DNA of 64,000 nt from Flexithrix dorotheae DSM 6795. GTDB lineage: Bacteria; Bacteroidota; Bacteroidia; Cytophagales; Flammeovirgaceae. Made by a program: the position numbers and the translations under genes. The notes beneath the pieces are model-generated. The model saw nothing but the letters and a program-made list of their open reading frames with translations. It was not told where the DNA came from and did not search any database. The stretch's first letter is position 1. Every line of letters starts with the position of its first letter. This document shows, piece by piece, positions 28,021 to 37,666 of the stretch. Location of the stretch: contig NZ_KB903449.1 of the NCBI RefSeq assembly GCF_000379765.1, forward strand, positions 179 through 64,178. Reading direction: 5' to 3'.

Positions 28021-28863
28021 ATGGCTTATCAGATTCAGGCTTATGACAAAGCCTATGAATACCTGGCCCACATTCATCATTACCAGCCACTGAAGGGTAC
28101 ATATTTACTTTATCTGCAATTATTAATGCATGAGGGGTATCCTCAAAAAACAGGTATCAATATTTCCACAGAAGTAGAAATGCTTTCTGAAAACTCACTG
28201 ATTGCAGCGCCTAAAGATGCGCTTGATCATCTGGTGAATGCCCAGGTTTTGAGCATTTATAAACGCTATTCGGAAGCCACAGCAGCTTTTATTAAGGTTG
28301 CTAAACTGGGTTACAAACCAGCTGTGAATTATGCACAGGCCTTCCATCATGCCTTTGATGCAAAAGAGTTTGAAAAAGTGATTGTACTATATGAAAAACT
28401 AAAAACACACGCTCCCAGGTTGTTCGATGATGTTTATGGAGCACGTTGGGCCTTTTCCTTATTTAAATTAGAAAGATATGAAGAAGCTATCAAAGCCTAT
28501 AAAGAAATCCTTTTTGACTACCCGGTAATTGCAGAAGATAATGATAGTTATGTCAAGTGGTCCTCAGTTATACATTCATCCTACATAAAGGAAGGCTATA
28601 TTGAAGACGCCATCAAATACCTGAGTATAAAATGTAGTAAGAAACGAGAGGTGGCCCATCACGATTTACGTGTATTTGAGGACATGGCAGCCAAACAAAC
28701 GCCTTATAACGAATTGAGTCATTTGGGCACCTTGCAAATTATGAAGTACAGTGATACAGCACTCACTGAGGAAGATCAAAACAAGCTAAATCATCTGAGA
28801 AATAAAGTGCAGGAAGAAGTTTTTTACAAACATGAAACTACTGGGATTAAAAATTTAAATTAA
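28021..28863 (+). CDS. TPR-like protein, probably truncated at the 5' end
   Basis: The frame is open from 27724, but residues encoded before 28021 are the antisense of the truncated paralog, so I place the start at the ATG at 28021 (280 residues). The sequence shows TPR-type helical repeats (AYDKAYEYLAHIHHYQ, YGARWAFSLFKLERYEEAI, KAYKEILFDYP). It starts abruptly within a repeat, without signal peptide or ribosome-binding site, which suggests that the original N-terminus has been lost. Function unknown. The remaining part appears intact to the stop. Confidence 0.6.
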   Translation: MAYQIQAYDKAYEYLAHIHHYQPLKGTYLLYLQLLMHEGYPQKTGINISTEVEMLSENSLIAAPKDALDHLVNAQVLSIYKRYSEATAAFIKVAKLGYKPAVNYAQAFHHAFDAKEFEKVIVLYEKLKTHAPRLFDDVYGARWAFSLFKLERYEEAIKAYKEILFDYPVIAEDNDSYVKWSSVIHSSYIKEGYIEDAIKYLSIKCSKKREVAHHDLRVFEDMAAKQTPYNELSHLGTLQIMKYSDTALTEEDQNKLNHLRNKVQEEVFYKHETTGIKNLN

Positions 28864-28934
28864 AAAGTAAAATGAAATATCTGTAAGGTTCTATCATTAC
28901 TCGGGTGCAAAATTTCTACCTTTAATAATTAAAT

Positions 28935-29420
28935 TCATCGGTATACCTTAGTCAAAAGAATCTTCAGGATCATTCCCTGGACCACGATTAACAGTGGTAC
29001 ATAAACCGAGACCGTAAAATAATTGGCTCCCAGTGACAATTGATAAACTTTTTCATTCATGGCCAAAGCCAGTACCACAACCATATCAATAATACTTACT
29101 GCAGAAAAAAGCCAGGTAAACCCAATGGCAGACCTTTTTTTAGATTTGAGCAAAAGCAATGCAATCAAAGCCAACAGGCCTGAAAGGAAATCTCCATGAG
29201 CTACTATCTCTTTTAAATAAGGAGGGAAATCAGGGGAAACCTGCCCTGGCATAAATAAAGAAAGTGGTAAATATCGAAATACGTTTACCAGAAGTAAAAT
29301 TGCCAAAACATTAAACTTGTTTTCCTGGTTAATTTCAGGAATGACATACCATTTGATAATTAGAAAAAATACCAGCAGGCTAAAGGTGCACTGTACCCCT
29401 AATACAACTAAAGAATCCAT
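28935..29420 (-). CDS. small integral membrane protein
   Basis: From the ATG at 29420 (preferred over the upstream 29453 start because a membrane helix follows directly) the protein has 161 residues and about five membrane helices (MDSLVVLGVQCTFSLLVFFL at the start; GLLALIALLLL in the middle). No family recognised. It follows the AraC-family gene on the same strand, with its start 95 bases past that stop. It may be a target of the regulator. Confidence 0.7.
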   Translation of the reverse strand: MDSLVVLGVQCTFSLLVFFLIIKWYVIPEINQENKFNVLAILLLVNVFRYLPLSLFMPGQVSPDFPPYLKEIVAHGDFLSGLLALIALLLLKSKKRSAIGFTWLFSAVSIIDMVVVLALAMNEKVYQLSLGANYFTVSVYVPLLIVVQGMILKILLTKVYR

Positions 29421-29514
29421 ATCAATTTCTTTAAAGGTGAATCTCTGGAACAAAGCTATTGTCCTGGGATTCCTTGGAACTGTGGGGAAAAGGCCAGAAA
29501 ACAGGACTTATGGC

Positions 29515-30375
29515 TCAGTGTGTGGGAATAGTTGGTTTTTGATTGGCTTTCCTGTATTCAGAAGGCAAAATTTTAAATTTCTGTTGAAACAATCTCGAGA
29601 AATAGGAACTGTCTTCATAACCGACCTGAAAGCTGATTTCACTTATGGTAAGTGAAGAATGTTTCAGCAAATCTCCTGCTTTTTTCATCCGCTTATTGCG
29701 AATGTAGTTGGCTGGAGTATCATTAAAATGTTTCTTAAATTTCCTCTTAAAAGTAGAAAGACTTTGACCTGCCAGAAATGCCATCTGCTCAAGACTCAGG
29801 TTAGCATACAGATGGGATTCGATGACATCGGAAATATTTGCTTTTTGCGGAGTGAATAAAAAACTATATAGCTCCAGGATGGTTTCAGCGGCTTCGGTAT
29901 GCAGCAAAAGCAAAATTAGTTCTTTAATTTTGAGGTAGAGAATTTCTTCTTTGGCCAATTCAGGATTGTCAAAATAAAAGTCAAGACTCTTAATAAAGTG
30001 ATCAATGACATTTTTCTGAGAAAGGCCGTAGGTATATTTGCCGGGTTTTTGTTGTTTCACAAAAAAAGGAATCTCCTCTTTAAATATTCTTTCAAGAATA
30101 TCAGGAAAAAAATGAATCACACATACTTCACAAATACCAGAAACACTACTTTGAAAAAGATCTGCAAAGTAGGTTCCGCATTTTAATAAAACACTTTCAC
30201 TCTGTTTAATTGTAATTTTTTCTGTAGGAGCTGAAATATGAGTACCCCCTTCATTGAAATATAAAAAACATGCTTCATCCTGAAAAACAGGGTTTTGACG
30301 TAATGGCGGCAGGACTTTTAGTTTTTCAATAACTGTTCTGCCATTCAGGTCAAGATGTTGTCTGTTTTTTATCAT
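29515..30375 (-). CDS. AraC-family transcriptional regulator
   Basis: The 286-residue protein has an N-terminal cupin-like sensing region (about 1-170) and a C-terminal double helix-turn-helix (about 185-280: LSLEQMAFLAGQSLSTFKRK and LTISEISFQVGYEDSSYFSR). It probably regulates the small membrane-protein gene downstream. It is divergent from the sigma factor gene (149 bases between starts). The sensed compound is unknown. Confidence 0.92.
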   Translation of the reverse strand: MIKNRQHLDLNGRTVIEKLKVLPPLRQNPVFQDEACFLYFNEGGTHISAPTEKITIKQSESVLLKCGTYFADLFQSSVSGICEVCVIHFFPDILERIFKEEIPFFVKQQKPGKYTYGLSQKNVIDHFIKSLDFYFDNPELAKEEILYLKIKELILLLLHTEAAETILELYSFLFTPQKANISDVIESHLYANLSLEQMAFLAGQSLSTFKRKFKKHFNDTPANYIRNKRMKKAGDLLKHSSLTISEISFQVGYEDSSYFSRLFQQKFKILPSEYRKANQKPTIPTH

Positions 30376-30455
30376 TCAATCAACTGTTTTTAAATAATTT
30401 TCAGTTCATTTTGGTAAACCTAAAGGAAAGCAACAAAATTCATATTTGTTTAATC

Positions 30456-30467
30456 TCGAATATTCGA
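30456..30467. promoter_or_regulatory. 12-bp perfect palindrome in the AraC/sigma intergenic region
   Basis: TCGAATATTCGA is a perfect palindrome 58 bases before the sigma start and 81 bases before the AraC start. It could be a dimer-binding site, but there is only one copy. Confidence 0.25.
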
Positions 30468-30524
30468 TTTTGTGGTTTAAAGTCTGATAATTTTGAAAAT
30501 CATATAGGCATATACCCCACTACC

Positions 30525-31121
30525 ATGGAACTTAAAAATAATCTATCAGATTTAAATCTCATTAAAGCCATAAAAAATGAAAATGAACAGGGATTGGAGC
30601 AATTGTTTGAAAAATATTATCAGCCCCTTTGTGAATTTTCGGAAATCATTGTGACCAATTCTGATTTAGCTGAAGAAATCGTTTCAGATTTGTTCCTGGA
30701 GTTGTGGACTAAAAGGAAAACCATACAAATTGAAACGGGAGTAAAATCCTACTTATTTGTGGCGGTAAAAAATAAAAGCATCAATTATTTAAAACAACAT
30801 AGAAAAATTTCCTTCATTGACCTGGAAGGAGGAGAACATAAAATTCAGGTGGAAAATGAAGCGGAATCGATGTTGGGATGCACCGAACTAAATTTGGCTA
30901 TTAATAAATTGTTAAATACCATGCCTGCCCAAAGAAGGTTAATTTTTCGCATGAACCGAATAGAAGGATTTAAATATAAAGAGATTGCAGAAATACTATC
31001 AATCTCCGTACATACTGTTCAAAACCAGATGGTTAAGGCCAACAAATTCCTGATTGAAAAATCATACTTACTCCTTAAGCAAATGGTTTTATTCCCTGTT
31101 TTGCTGTTAGGTTTAATTTAA
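30525..31121 (+). CDS. ECF-type RNA polymerase sigma factor (FecI-like)
   Basis: From the ATG at 30525 the protein has 198 residues (the frame opens at 30411 but only through a TTG and non-homologous codons). It has sigma region 2 (about 25-90, FEKYYQPL, AEEIVSDLFLELW) and region 4 (about 125-175, MPAQRRLIFRMNRIEGF, AEILSISVHTVQNQM), the form paired with FecR in Bacteroidota. It directs transcription of the downstream SusCD genes when freed by the FecR protein. Order sigma-FecR-SusC-SusD is the classical arrangement. Confidence 0.93.
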   Translation: MELKNNLSDLNLIKAIKNENEQGLEQLFEKYYQPLCEFSEIIVTNSDLAEEIVSDLFLELWTKRKTIQIETGVKSYLFVAVKNKSINYLKQHRKISFIDLEGGEHKIQVENEAESMLGCTELNLAINKLLNTMPAQRRLIFRMNRIEGFKYKEIAEILSISVHTVQNQMVKANKFLIEKSYLLLKQMVLFPVLLLGLI

Positions 31122-31228
31122 TTATCCGTATTTATCCTTAAAAAAGCCAGGTGAAAAACCGAAAATCCAGTTCATAAAAAGCCTATAATTAGTTCATATT
31201 TTGTTTACAAGGAGGGATAGTAGGTGTT

Positions 31229-31261
31229 TGCATTTTTTGCTGTCATTACAGTGAAAATGCA
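31229..31261 (+). promoter_or_regulatory. stable hairpin directly before the FecR start
   Basis: TGCATTTTTTGCTGT pairs with ACAGTGAAAATGCA around a CATT loop, giving about 14 pairs with two G-U pairs and one bulged T. It ends 6 bases before the FecR ATG at 31268. There is no T run, so it is not an ordinary terminator. It could affect translation of the anti-sigma factor or RNA processing. Confidence 0.5.
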
Positions 31262-31267
31262 TATAAT

Positions 31268-32311
31268 ATGGAAGAAAGAATCTGGGAATTAATTACAAAG
31301 TATTTATCAAATGAAGCTTCAGAATCGGAAATGGAAGAGTTACAGACCTTCCTAAATGCTGATGAGGAAGCCGAACAACTTTTTGAACAAGCCAGTGCCA
31401 TCTGGTTAAAGCATAAAAGACTACCTTCAAAATACGATTTAGAACTTGGGAAAGCTAAACTTAAATCAAAGTTATTACAACAACAGCTTAAGGAGAAAAA
31501 TCAAAATGGAAAAGTAAAAAAACTAAAGGTCTCCAAAAAAATTTATCAGACAATTTTGGTTGCAGCCTCTATTTCCTTTTTACTCATTTCCACTTTTATT
31601 ATCCTTCCAAAATATTATACAACTCCAGAAGCTGAGGTGGTATGGACAGAAAAATCAGTTCCAAAGGGAATGAGAGCTACTTATTCCATGCCAGATGGAA
31701 GCAAAATTAAAGTCAATTCAAATAGTAAAATTCGCTTTAGAGAAGATTTTGCGCAAAATGATGTGAGAGAAGTTTTCCTGGAAGGTGAAGCTTTTTTTGA
31801 AGTGGCTAAAAATCCCGAGAAACCTTTTGTGGTCATCACCAATAATATTCGGACCAAGGTTTTAGGAACTGTTTTTAATGTAAGGGCCTATGAAGGCGAA
31901 CATGACATCTATGTATCCTTAGTGGAGGGAAGTGTAGCTGTGTATAACAAAGAACAAAACAATAAAGCCGTGCCTGTTTTACTTACCCCTTCCGACCAGT
32001 TCATTTTTAATAAAACAAATTCAACAGGCAACATAAAATCAAAAACAGACTTGACCAGCTTTATCTCCTGGAAGGACAATATACTGATATTTAACAATGA
32101 ACCACTAGGAAAAATTACTGAGGTTTTGGAGAACTGGTATGGAGTGGAAATCATCTTTCAAAACCATCAGCTCAAAAATTGTCTGATAAAAGCATCATTC
32201 CAAAATGAACCATTAAACAATGTATTGGAGGTCCTTAAATATGCGACTTCTCTCCACTATTCAACAAACGAAGATGGGATAATTATTTTAAGTGGAAATG
32301 GATGTCCCTGA
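31268..32311 (+). CDS. FecR-family anti-sigma factor
   Basis: The 347-residue protein has an N-terminal cytoplasmic segment, one membrane helix (about 95-115, ILVAASISFLLISTFIIL), the FecR periplasmic domain (about 125-235, GMRATYSMPDGSKIKVN, EGEAFFEVAKNPEKPF) and a C-terminal DUF4974-like domain (about 265-345). It holds the sigma factor inactive at the membrane until SusC signals that substrate is present. Its start follows the sigma stop by 146 bases. Confidence 0.93.
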   Translation: MEERIWELITKYLSNEASESEMEELQTFLNADEEAEQLFEQASAIWLKHKRLPSKYDLELGKAKLKSKLLQQQLKEKNQNGKVKKLKVSKKIYQTILVAASISFLLISTFIILPKYYTTPEAEVVWTEKSVPKGMRATYSMPDGSKIKVNSNSKIRFREDFAQNDVREVFLEGEAFFEVAKNPEKPFVVITNNIRTKVLGTVFNVRAYEGEHDIYVSLVEGSVAVYNKEQNNKAVPVLLTPSDQFIFNKTNSTGNIKSKTDLTSFISWKDNILIFNNEPLGKITEVLENWYGVEIIFQNHQLKNCLIKASFQNEPLNNVLEVLKYATSLHYSTNEDGIIILSGNGCP

Positions 32312-32481
32312 AATATTACATAAAAGAATTGCCTATGATTAAAAACCAATAAAAAAGGGATACCTGAAAGATATCCCATCATTTCTTAAACCTAATCCAG
32401 CAATCAATTGTGGCGCAACGGATGCTGGAAAGGTTTAGATTTTTTAAACAAAACTTCATGTTTCATTTAAGCTTTAAAATT

Positions 32482-35400
32482 ATGAAAAAAAACTTTATCA
32501 AGAAACTATTAATAATGTCAAGGAACCTAATTTTTGGACTGGTTCTTCAGTCTTTACTCTTTTCCTTTGTTTTTGCCTCAGATGAGCTGAAGGCCCAAAA
32601 ACTAAAGGAAGTGGTTTTGAATATTAATGCAGGTGATATTTCCTTAAAAGAGTCCTTTGGGATCATTGAAGATCAGACAAACTTCAGGTTTTCTTACGCC
32701 CACAGAGGGATTCCATTAAAAACAAAGGTAAATATTGATTCAGAAAATGAAACGCTTGAACGGATCCTTATCAAAATTGCCAAAGAAGCCAAATTAGAAT
32801 TTAAAAGGATAAATGAGCAGATTGTGGTGAGAAGGCATAAAGGAAAATCTATCCATAAACAGCCACTTGTTACTTCCCTACAAGAGGTTATTATTTCAGG
32901 TAGTATCCTTGATGGTACCAATAATGAAGCTATCCCCGGAGCAAGTATTCTGGTAAAAGGCCAATCAACAGGAACAATATCGGATATGAATGGTGATTTT
33001 AAATTATCAGTTCCGGAAAATGCAACGATTTTAGTCACCTTTCTGGGCTATGAATCTCAGGAAATACCCATTGAAGGACAAACAAATTTTGAAATTAAAT
33101 TAATTCCCGATCTACAAGAGTTACAGGAAGTATTAATTGTAGGTTATGGAAAATCTACCAAAAAAGATGTAACCGGAGCTGTGGAAGATGTAAAGTCAGT
33201 AAAGGAAATTGCCAATCGTCCTATCAATAATGTAGGTCAGGTTTTGCAAGGCAACGTGGCTGGTGTAACGGTAATCAATGATGGAGGTGATCCAACGGCT
33301 AATCCGCTAATTTGGATTAGAGGAGTAGGTACCCTTTCCAGTGAAGGTCCACTTTATGTGGTGGATGGTGTAATTGGCGGAGCTGTACCCAACCCAGATA
33401 ATATAGCCTCCATGACTGTGTTGAAAGATGCTTCTTCCGCTGCAATATATGGAGTAAGAGCTGCTTCCGGGGTCATATTAATTGAAACAAAAAAAGGAGA
33501 AGAAGGTAAAATGAATGTTTCCTTCAATTCCTATTTGGGTTTCCAGGAAGTAGGTAAAACCTTAACACCTCTAGATGCACAGGAATATGCAGATATTATG
33601 AATACTGCCTTTGATAATGCTGATCTGGCTATGGATAATCCTGCAAGAGATTATATTGACCCAGATAAAAATCCCTATGGGCTTGTAACCAGGACAAACT
33701 GGATGGATGAAATTTTCCAAAAAGGGAAAATGCAAAACTATGATCTGGCCCTTAGTGGAGGAAATAAAAAAAGTACATTTTACACCGCTCTTGGATATAG
33801 AAAAATTGAAGGAACACTACTTAATACTGAATCTGAGAGGATTTCAATCAGATTAAATTCTACACACAAATTGCGGGAAAATCTCCAGATTGGAGAAAAT
33901 TTCTCTTTGGCTTTTACCAATGGTAATTATGGTGTAAATACTACTTCAGGTTATACAGGAGCCATTATTACAGCATTGTATTATCCCCCGAGTGCAGTAG
34001 TTTGGGAAGATCAGGCGGCTGGACTTTATGGAGGAGTAACTCCAAGAGATAACCTGACATATGCTGGTTCTTATGGGGATTTAATTAACCCGGTTGCCTA
34101 TTTACATCGATTAGATAACAGGAGACCAAGCACTACATTATCCGGAAATTTTTTCATCGATTATGAAATCATTGAAGGATTACATTATAAACTAAATGCA
34201 GGTCTGACCAGGGTAAATTCTTCCAGTAAAAATTTTACAAGCAAAATCCTGGAACCAGGAAAGATTTTCGATTTTAATGAACTGGAACAGTCCAATAGTA
34301 TTTCAAATTCTCTTATACTTGAAAATACACTTTCTTATAAAAAATATCTTGGAAAGGATCATTTATTTGATGTTTTGGCTGGTTATACTGTTCAAAAAAA
34401 TGAAAGTGAATTTTTCAGTATGTCAGCAAGAGGATTTGAAAGTGAGGATGAAAACCTGAGGTATTTCCCAAATGCCACCGGACCTTTCAATACACCAAAT
34501 GGAGGTAGAGGAGAAAACAGGCTTGTTTCTGTATTAGCCAGAGTGAACTATTCTTTTAAGGATAAATATCTTGTTTCGGCCATTGTAAGAAGAGATGGCA
34601 CTTCAAAACTAAATAAGGACAACCGATATGGAACTTTCCCTTCTGTATCAGCAGGATGGAGAATTTCGAATGAAGCTTTCATGGAAGATATCTCATTCAT
34701 CAATGATTTAAAATTAAGAGGTAGCTGGGGCAAAATTGGAAATTTAGGTCCATTGGGTAATTATGCCACTTCCATTAGTCTTTCCAGAACCAGGGCACTT
34801 TTAGGAGATCCTGCATCCTATGACAATTACTTCGGTTATGCTATTAATGGGCTTGTAAATCCTGATTTACAATGGGAAACCACCGTACAAACGGATTTCG
34901 GTATCGATGCTCAGCTTTTTGGAAACAAAGTTTCCTTAATGGCAGATTATTTTGTGAAAGAAACAGATGATATGATCCTGGCAATTCCACTTACTGGTAC
35001 AGCTGGTGTGAGTAATTCTCCCTATGAAAATGTGGGTAAAGTAGAAAACAAAGGATGGGAACTTACATTAGGCTATAAAGAACTTTCCAAATCATTTAAG
35101 TATGAATTTTCGGCTAACCTGGCTTCCATAAAAAATAAGGTTATTTCTCTTGGAGAGAACTATGAAGGAGGAATTCCACATGGTAATAATGTAAGGGGAA
35201 TTTTACAACCATTGAGAAGTGAGGTTGGTCAGCCATTGTATTCTTTTTATTTGTATGAAAATGCGGGGATTTTCCAAAATGAAGCCGAAATAAATAGCCA
35301 TGTATCAAGCGAAGGAAAATTAATCCAACCATTAGCTCAACCTGGGGATTTAAAATTTGTAGATCAGAACGGGGATGGTGTATTGGATGAAAAAGATAAA

Positions 35401-35907
35401 GTTTTTAAAGGAAATGCTTTTCCTAACCTTTCCTATGGATTTAATGCCATGTTGGGGTATAAAAACTTTGATTTCACCATGTTTTTCCAGGGAGTTGATA
35501 ACATTAAAGTATTTAATGGACTTAAATTTTCTACGCTTAAGCCCACTCAGGGATACAACATGCTTGTGGATGTGAAAGATGCATGGTCTGCTGACAATAC
35601 AGGTTCGGATATTCCAAGATTATCAGTAAAAGATGATAATAATAATTTCGGAACAGAATCTGATTGGTACCTGGAAGATGCTTCCTATCTAAGGCTTAAA
35701 AACCTGACAATCGGTTATTCACTACCCACAGCATTAATCAACAAAATTAATGTTCAAAAGCTTAGGTTTTACTTTACAGGAACCAACCTGCTTACCTTCT
35801 CCAACTACTCTGGTATGGACCCTGAGGTCATTGCCGACCGTGGAATTGATATGGGTAGGTACCCACAAGCTAAAAGTTACATTTTTGGTTTAAACCTCTC
35901 TTTCTAA
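32482..35907 (+). CDS. SusC/RagA-like TonB-dependent receptor with STN domain
   Basis: The protein is about 1,141 residues from the ATG at 32482. The frame opens at 32410, but the later Met starts a signal sequence (MKKNFIKKLLIMSRNLIF). An STN domain (about residues 40-95, VLNINAGDISLKESFGIIED) is followed by a CarboxypepD-reg-like domain (about 115-200, IPGASILVKGQSTGTISDMN), a SusC-type plug (about 210-320, containing GYGKSTKKDVTGAVEDVK) and a beta-barrel. With SusD it imports oligosaccharides through the outer membrane. The STN domain contacts FecR, so binding of glycan should activate the sigma factor. Confidence 0.95.
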   Translation: MKKNFIKKLLIMSRNLIFGLVLQSLLFSFVFASDELKAQKLKEVVLNINAGDISLKESFGIIEDQTNFRFSYAHRGIPLKTKVNIDSENETLERILIKIAKEAKLEFKRINEQIVVRRHKGKSIHKQPLVTSLQEVIISGSILDGTNNEAIPGASILVKGQSTGTISDMNGDFKLSVPENATILVTFLGYESQEIPIEGQTNFEIKLIPDLQELQEVLIVGYGKSTKKDVTGAVEDVKSVKEIANRPINNVGQVLQGNVAGVTVINDGGDPTANPLIWIRGVGTLSSEGPLYVVDGVIGGAVPNPDNIASMTVLKDASSAAIYGVRAASGVILIETKKGEEGKMNVSFNSYLGFQEVGKTLTPLDAQEYADIMNTAFDNADLAMDNPARDYIDPDKNPYGLVTRTNWMDEIFQKGKMQNYDLALSGGNKKSTFYTALGYRKIEGTLLNTESERISIRLNSTHKLRENLQIGENFSLAFTNGNYGVNTTSGYTGAIITALYYPPSAVVWEDQAAGLYGGVTPRDNLTYAGSYGDLINPVAYLHRLDNRRPSTTLSGNFFIDYEIIEGLHYKLNAGLTRVNSSSKNFTSKILEPGKIFDFNELEQSNSISNSLILENTLSYKKYLGKDHLFDVLAGYTVQKNESEFFSMSARGFESEDENLRYFPNATGPFNTPNGGRGENRLVSVLARVNYSFKDKYLVSAIVRRDGTSKLNKDNRYGTFPSVSAGWRISNEAFMEDISFINDLKLRGSWGKIGNLGPLGNYATSISLSRTRALLGDPASYDNYFGYAINGLVNPDLQWETTVQTDFGIDAQLFGNKVSLMADYFVKETDDMILAIPLTGTAGVSNSPYENVGKVENKGWELTLGYKELSKSFKYEFSANLASIKNKVISLGENYEGGIPHGNNVRGILQPLRSEVGQPLYSFYLYENAGIFQNEAEINSHVSSEGKLIQPLAQPGDLKFVDQNGDGVLDEKDKVFKGNAFPNLSYGFNAMLGYKNFDFTMFFQGVDNIKVFNGLKFSTLKPTQGYNMLVDVKDAWSADNTGSDIPRLSVKDDNNNFGTESDWYLEDASYLRLKNLTIGYSLPTALINKINVQKLRFYFTGTNLLTFSNYSGMDPEVIADRGIDMGRYPQAKSYIFGLNLSF

Positions 35908-35950
35908 TCGTGGCAAAATGTCAATTTTTTCAATTCAAAAAAGAAATAAA

Positions 35951-37477
35951 ATGAAATATATTAAATATATCCCGGTCATAATTTTGTTGCTCTTTTGCAA
36001 TAGCTGCAGTGAGGATTTTTTGGAACTTACTCCACAAGGCGCCCCTTCTTCTGATAATTTCTGGAAGACTGAAGCTGATTTAATCGCTGCAGTAAATTCA
36101 ATGTATGAACCACTTACCTGGGATGACATGTATGGAAGAGGGTTCTTCTGGTTTATTAATGTAAGTGATGATATGGTAACTGGTAGAGTTAAGGCCGATC
36201 CAGATAAAATGAAAAACTTTATTTGTACCGGTAATGAGGGATATACCAGAAATATCTGGGCAAATAAATATAAGATCATAAAGAGAGCAAATGACATTAT
36301 CGTAAATGCTCCCTTAATAGAAGGTGTAGACCAGGAAGTGAAAAACAGGGCAATGGGTGAGGCTTATTTCTTTTCTGGTTTAATGTATCTTGACTTAGCT
36401 TATAGGTATGGGGACAAAGCTGCAGGTATTCCCATCATCGACCGGGAAAATCTTTTGGAATTTAATTTACCCAGAGTTGAAAATGTAATGATCAATTACG
36501 AATACATTGAAGGGGAATTTGAAAAAGCAGCAGAATTATTACCCGTTTTTAATGAATTTGGTCCCATGGATAGAGGAAGAGCCCATAAGCATGCCGCCAA
36601 CGCTTTTCTGGCAAAAACATATCTTTATTGGGCACAACACGATCCATCAAAATATGCAAAAGCTGTTGAGGCTGCCGATAAAGTCATTAATTCAGGAGAA
36701 CATGCCTTAATTAATACTGGAAACCCCAATGAAGATTTTAAAGCAGTTTTCACATCAGCCAACAATTGGAGCAGCGAATACATTTGGTCTGTAGTTTCCA
36801 ATACCCAAACAGGAAGTATTTTACCTGGTGTAATGTTCGAAAATAAAGGATGGGGAAAATACAATGGCTGGGGATATTATCAACCTACTAAAGAATTGTA
36901 TGATGAATACGAAGCTGATGATGCAAGAAGGGATTTTACTATCTTCAAGGAAGGAACTGTATTCAATTATTTTGGGGAAGACTTTACCTGGACACAAACC
37001 TCCAATAATGTGACAGGCTACATGTTTGGTAAATATACCGAGCCATTTAGCGATAAAGCAAGAGTTAACCCGAATGGGGATAAACCAACATGTGACCTAA
37101 ATGTCCCTTTAATGCGCTATGCTGAAGTATTATTAATTAAAGCAGAAGCGTTGATAGCTGATGGGAAAAATGGCGATGAACCTCTGAATATGGTTAGAAA
37201 AAGGGCTGGATTAAAGCCAGTTTCAGGTGCTACCATGGTAGATTTAAAACATGAAAGAAGATGTGAACTTGCAGGAGAATGGAGTGACAGGCATTTTGAT
37301 TTAATCAGATGGGGAGATGCTGAAGAAGCTTATCACAAGCCTCTTCACGCACATGATAATTCTGAGGTTTGGCCAGCCAGACCACAATTTGACCCTTCCG
37401 TTCACCATGTGTGGCCAATTCCTCCACATGAGATCGAAGCCAGTAAGGGTGTGTTGATACAAAACCAAGGCTGGTAA
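35951..37477 (+). CDS. SusD/RagB-like surface glycan-binding lipoprotein
   Basis: The chosen ATG at 35951 gives 508 residues with a lipoprotein signal (IILLLFCNSC). The alternative at 35918 adds 11 residues before the signal. SusD features include DFLELTPQGAPSSDNFWKTE near the N-terminus, TPR-like helices in the middle and the C-terminal RWGDAEEAYHKPLHAHDNSE with HHVWPIPPHEIEAS. It caps the SusC channel and binds the glycan. Its start lies 43 bases after the SusC stop. Confidence 0.95.
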   Translation: MKYIKYIPVIILLLFCNSCSEDFLELTPQGAPSSDNFWKTEADLIAAVNSMYEPLTWDDMYGRGFFWFINVSDDMVTGRVKADPDKMKNFICTGNEGYTRNIWANKYKIIKRANDIIVNAPLIEGVDQEVKNRAMGEAYFFSGLMYLDLAYRYGDKAAGIPIIDRENLLEFNLPRVENVMINYEYIEGEFEKAAELLPVFNEFGPMDRGRAHKHAANAFLAKTYLYWAQHDPSKYAKAVEAADKVINSGEHALINTGNPNEDFKAVFTSANNWSSEYIWSVVSNTQTGSILPGVMFENKGWGKYNGWGYYQPTKELYDEYEADDARRDFTIFKEGTVFNYFGEDFTWTQTSNNVTGYMFGKYTEPFSDKARVNPNGDKPTCDLNVPLMRYAEVLLIKAEALIADGKNGDEPLNMVRKRAGLKPVSGATMVDLKHERRCELAGEWSDRHFDLIRWGDAEEAYHKPLHAHDNSEVWPARPQFDPSVHHVWPIPPHEIEASKGVLIQNQGW

Positions 37478-37486
37478 TTTTAATTA

Positions 37487-37552
37487 TGAATTGCATAAGT
37501 GCAGATAATAACCGGATAAACGTCCTTTTATTAAACGCACTTATGCAATTCA
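37487..37552 (+). repeat. perfect 16-bp inverted repeat, 34-bp spacer, after SusD
   Basis: TGAATTGCATAAGTGC (37487-37502) pairs exactly with GCACTTATGCAATTCA (37537-37552), beginning 9 bases past the SusD stop. It may form a large 3'-end stem-loop that stops or stabilises the SusCD transcript. The bases after it (AATAACTCGTTTTTC) contain a T run 8 bases later, so terminator activity is possible. Confidence 0.75.
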
Positions 37553-37666
37553 AATAACTCGTTTTTCTTTAAGCATAATTGGGATATAAAATTAAAATTT
37601 CCCAAAAGAAATCAATACATACTGAGAACTTTTAGCAGGCGGCCATATATCTTTATATGATAAAAT

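Noticed and set aside
32357-32377. GGGATA...TATCCC hairpin between FecR and SusC as a terminator
   Set aside because: Only 6 pairs, 9-base loop and no T run; it lies inside an expected operon.
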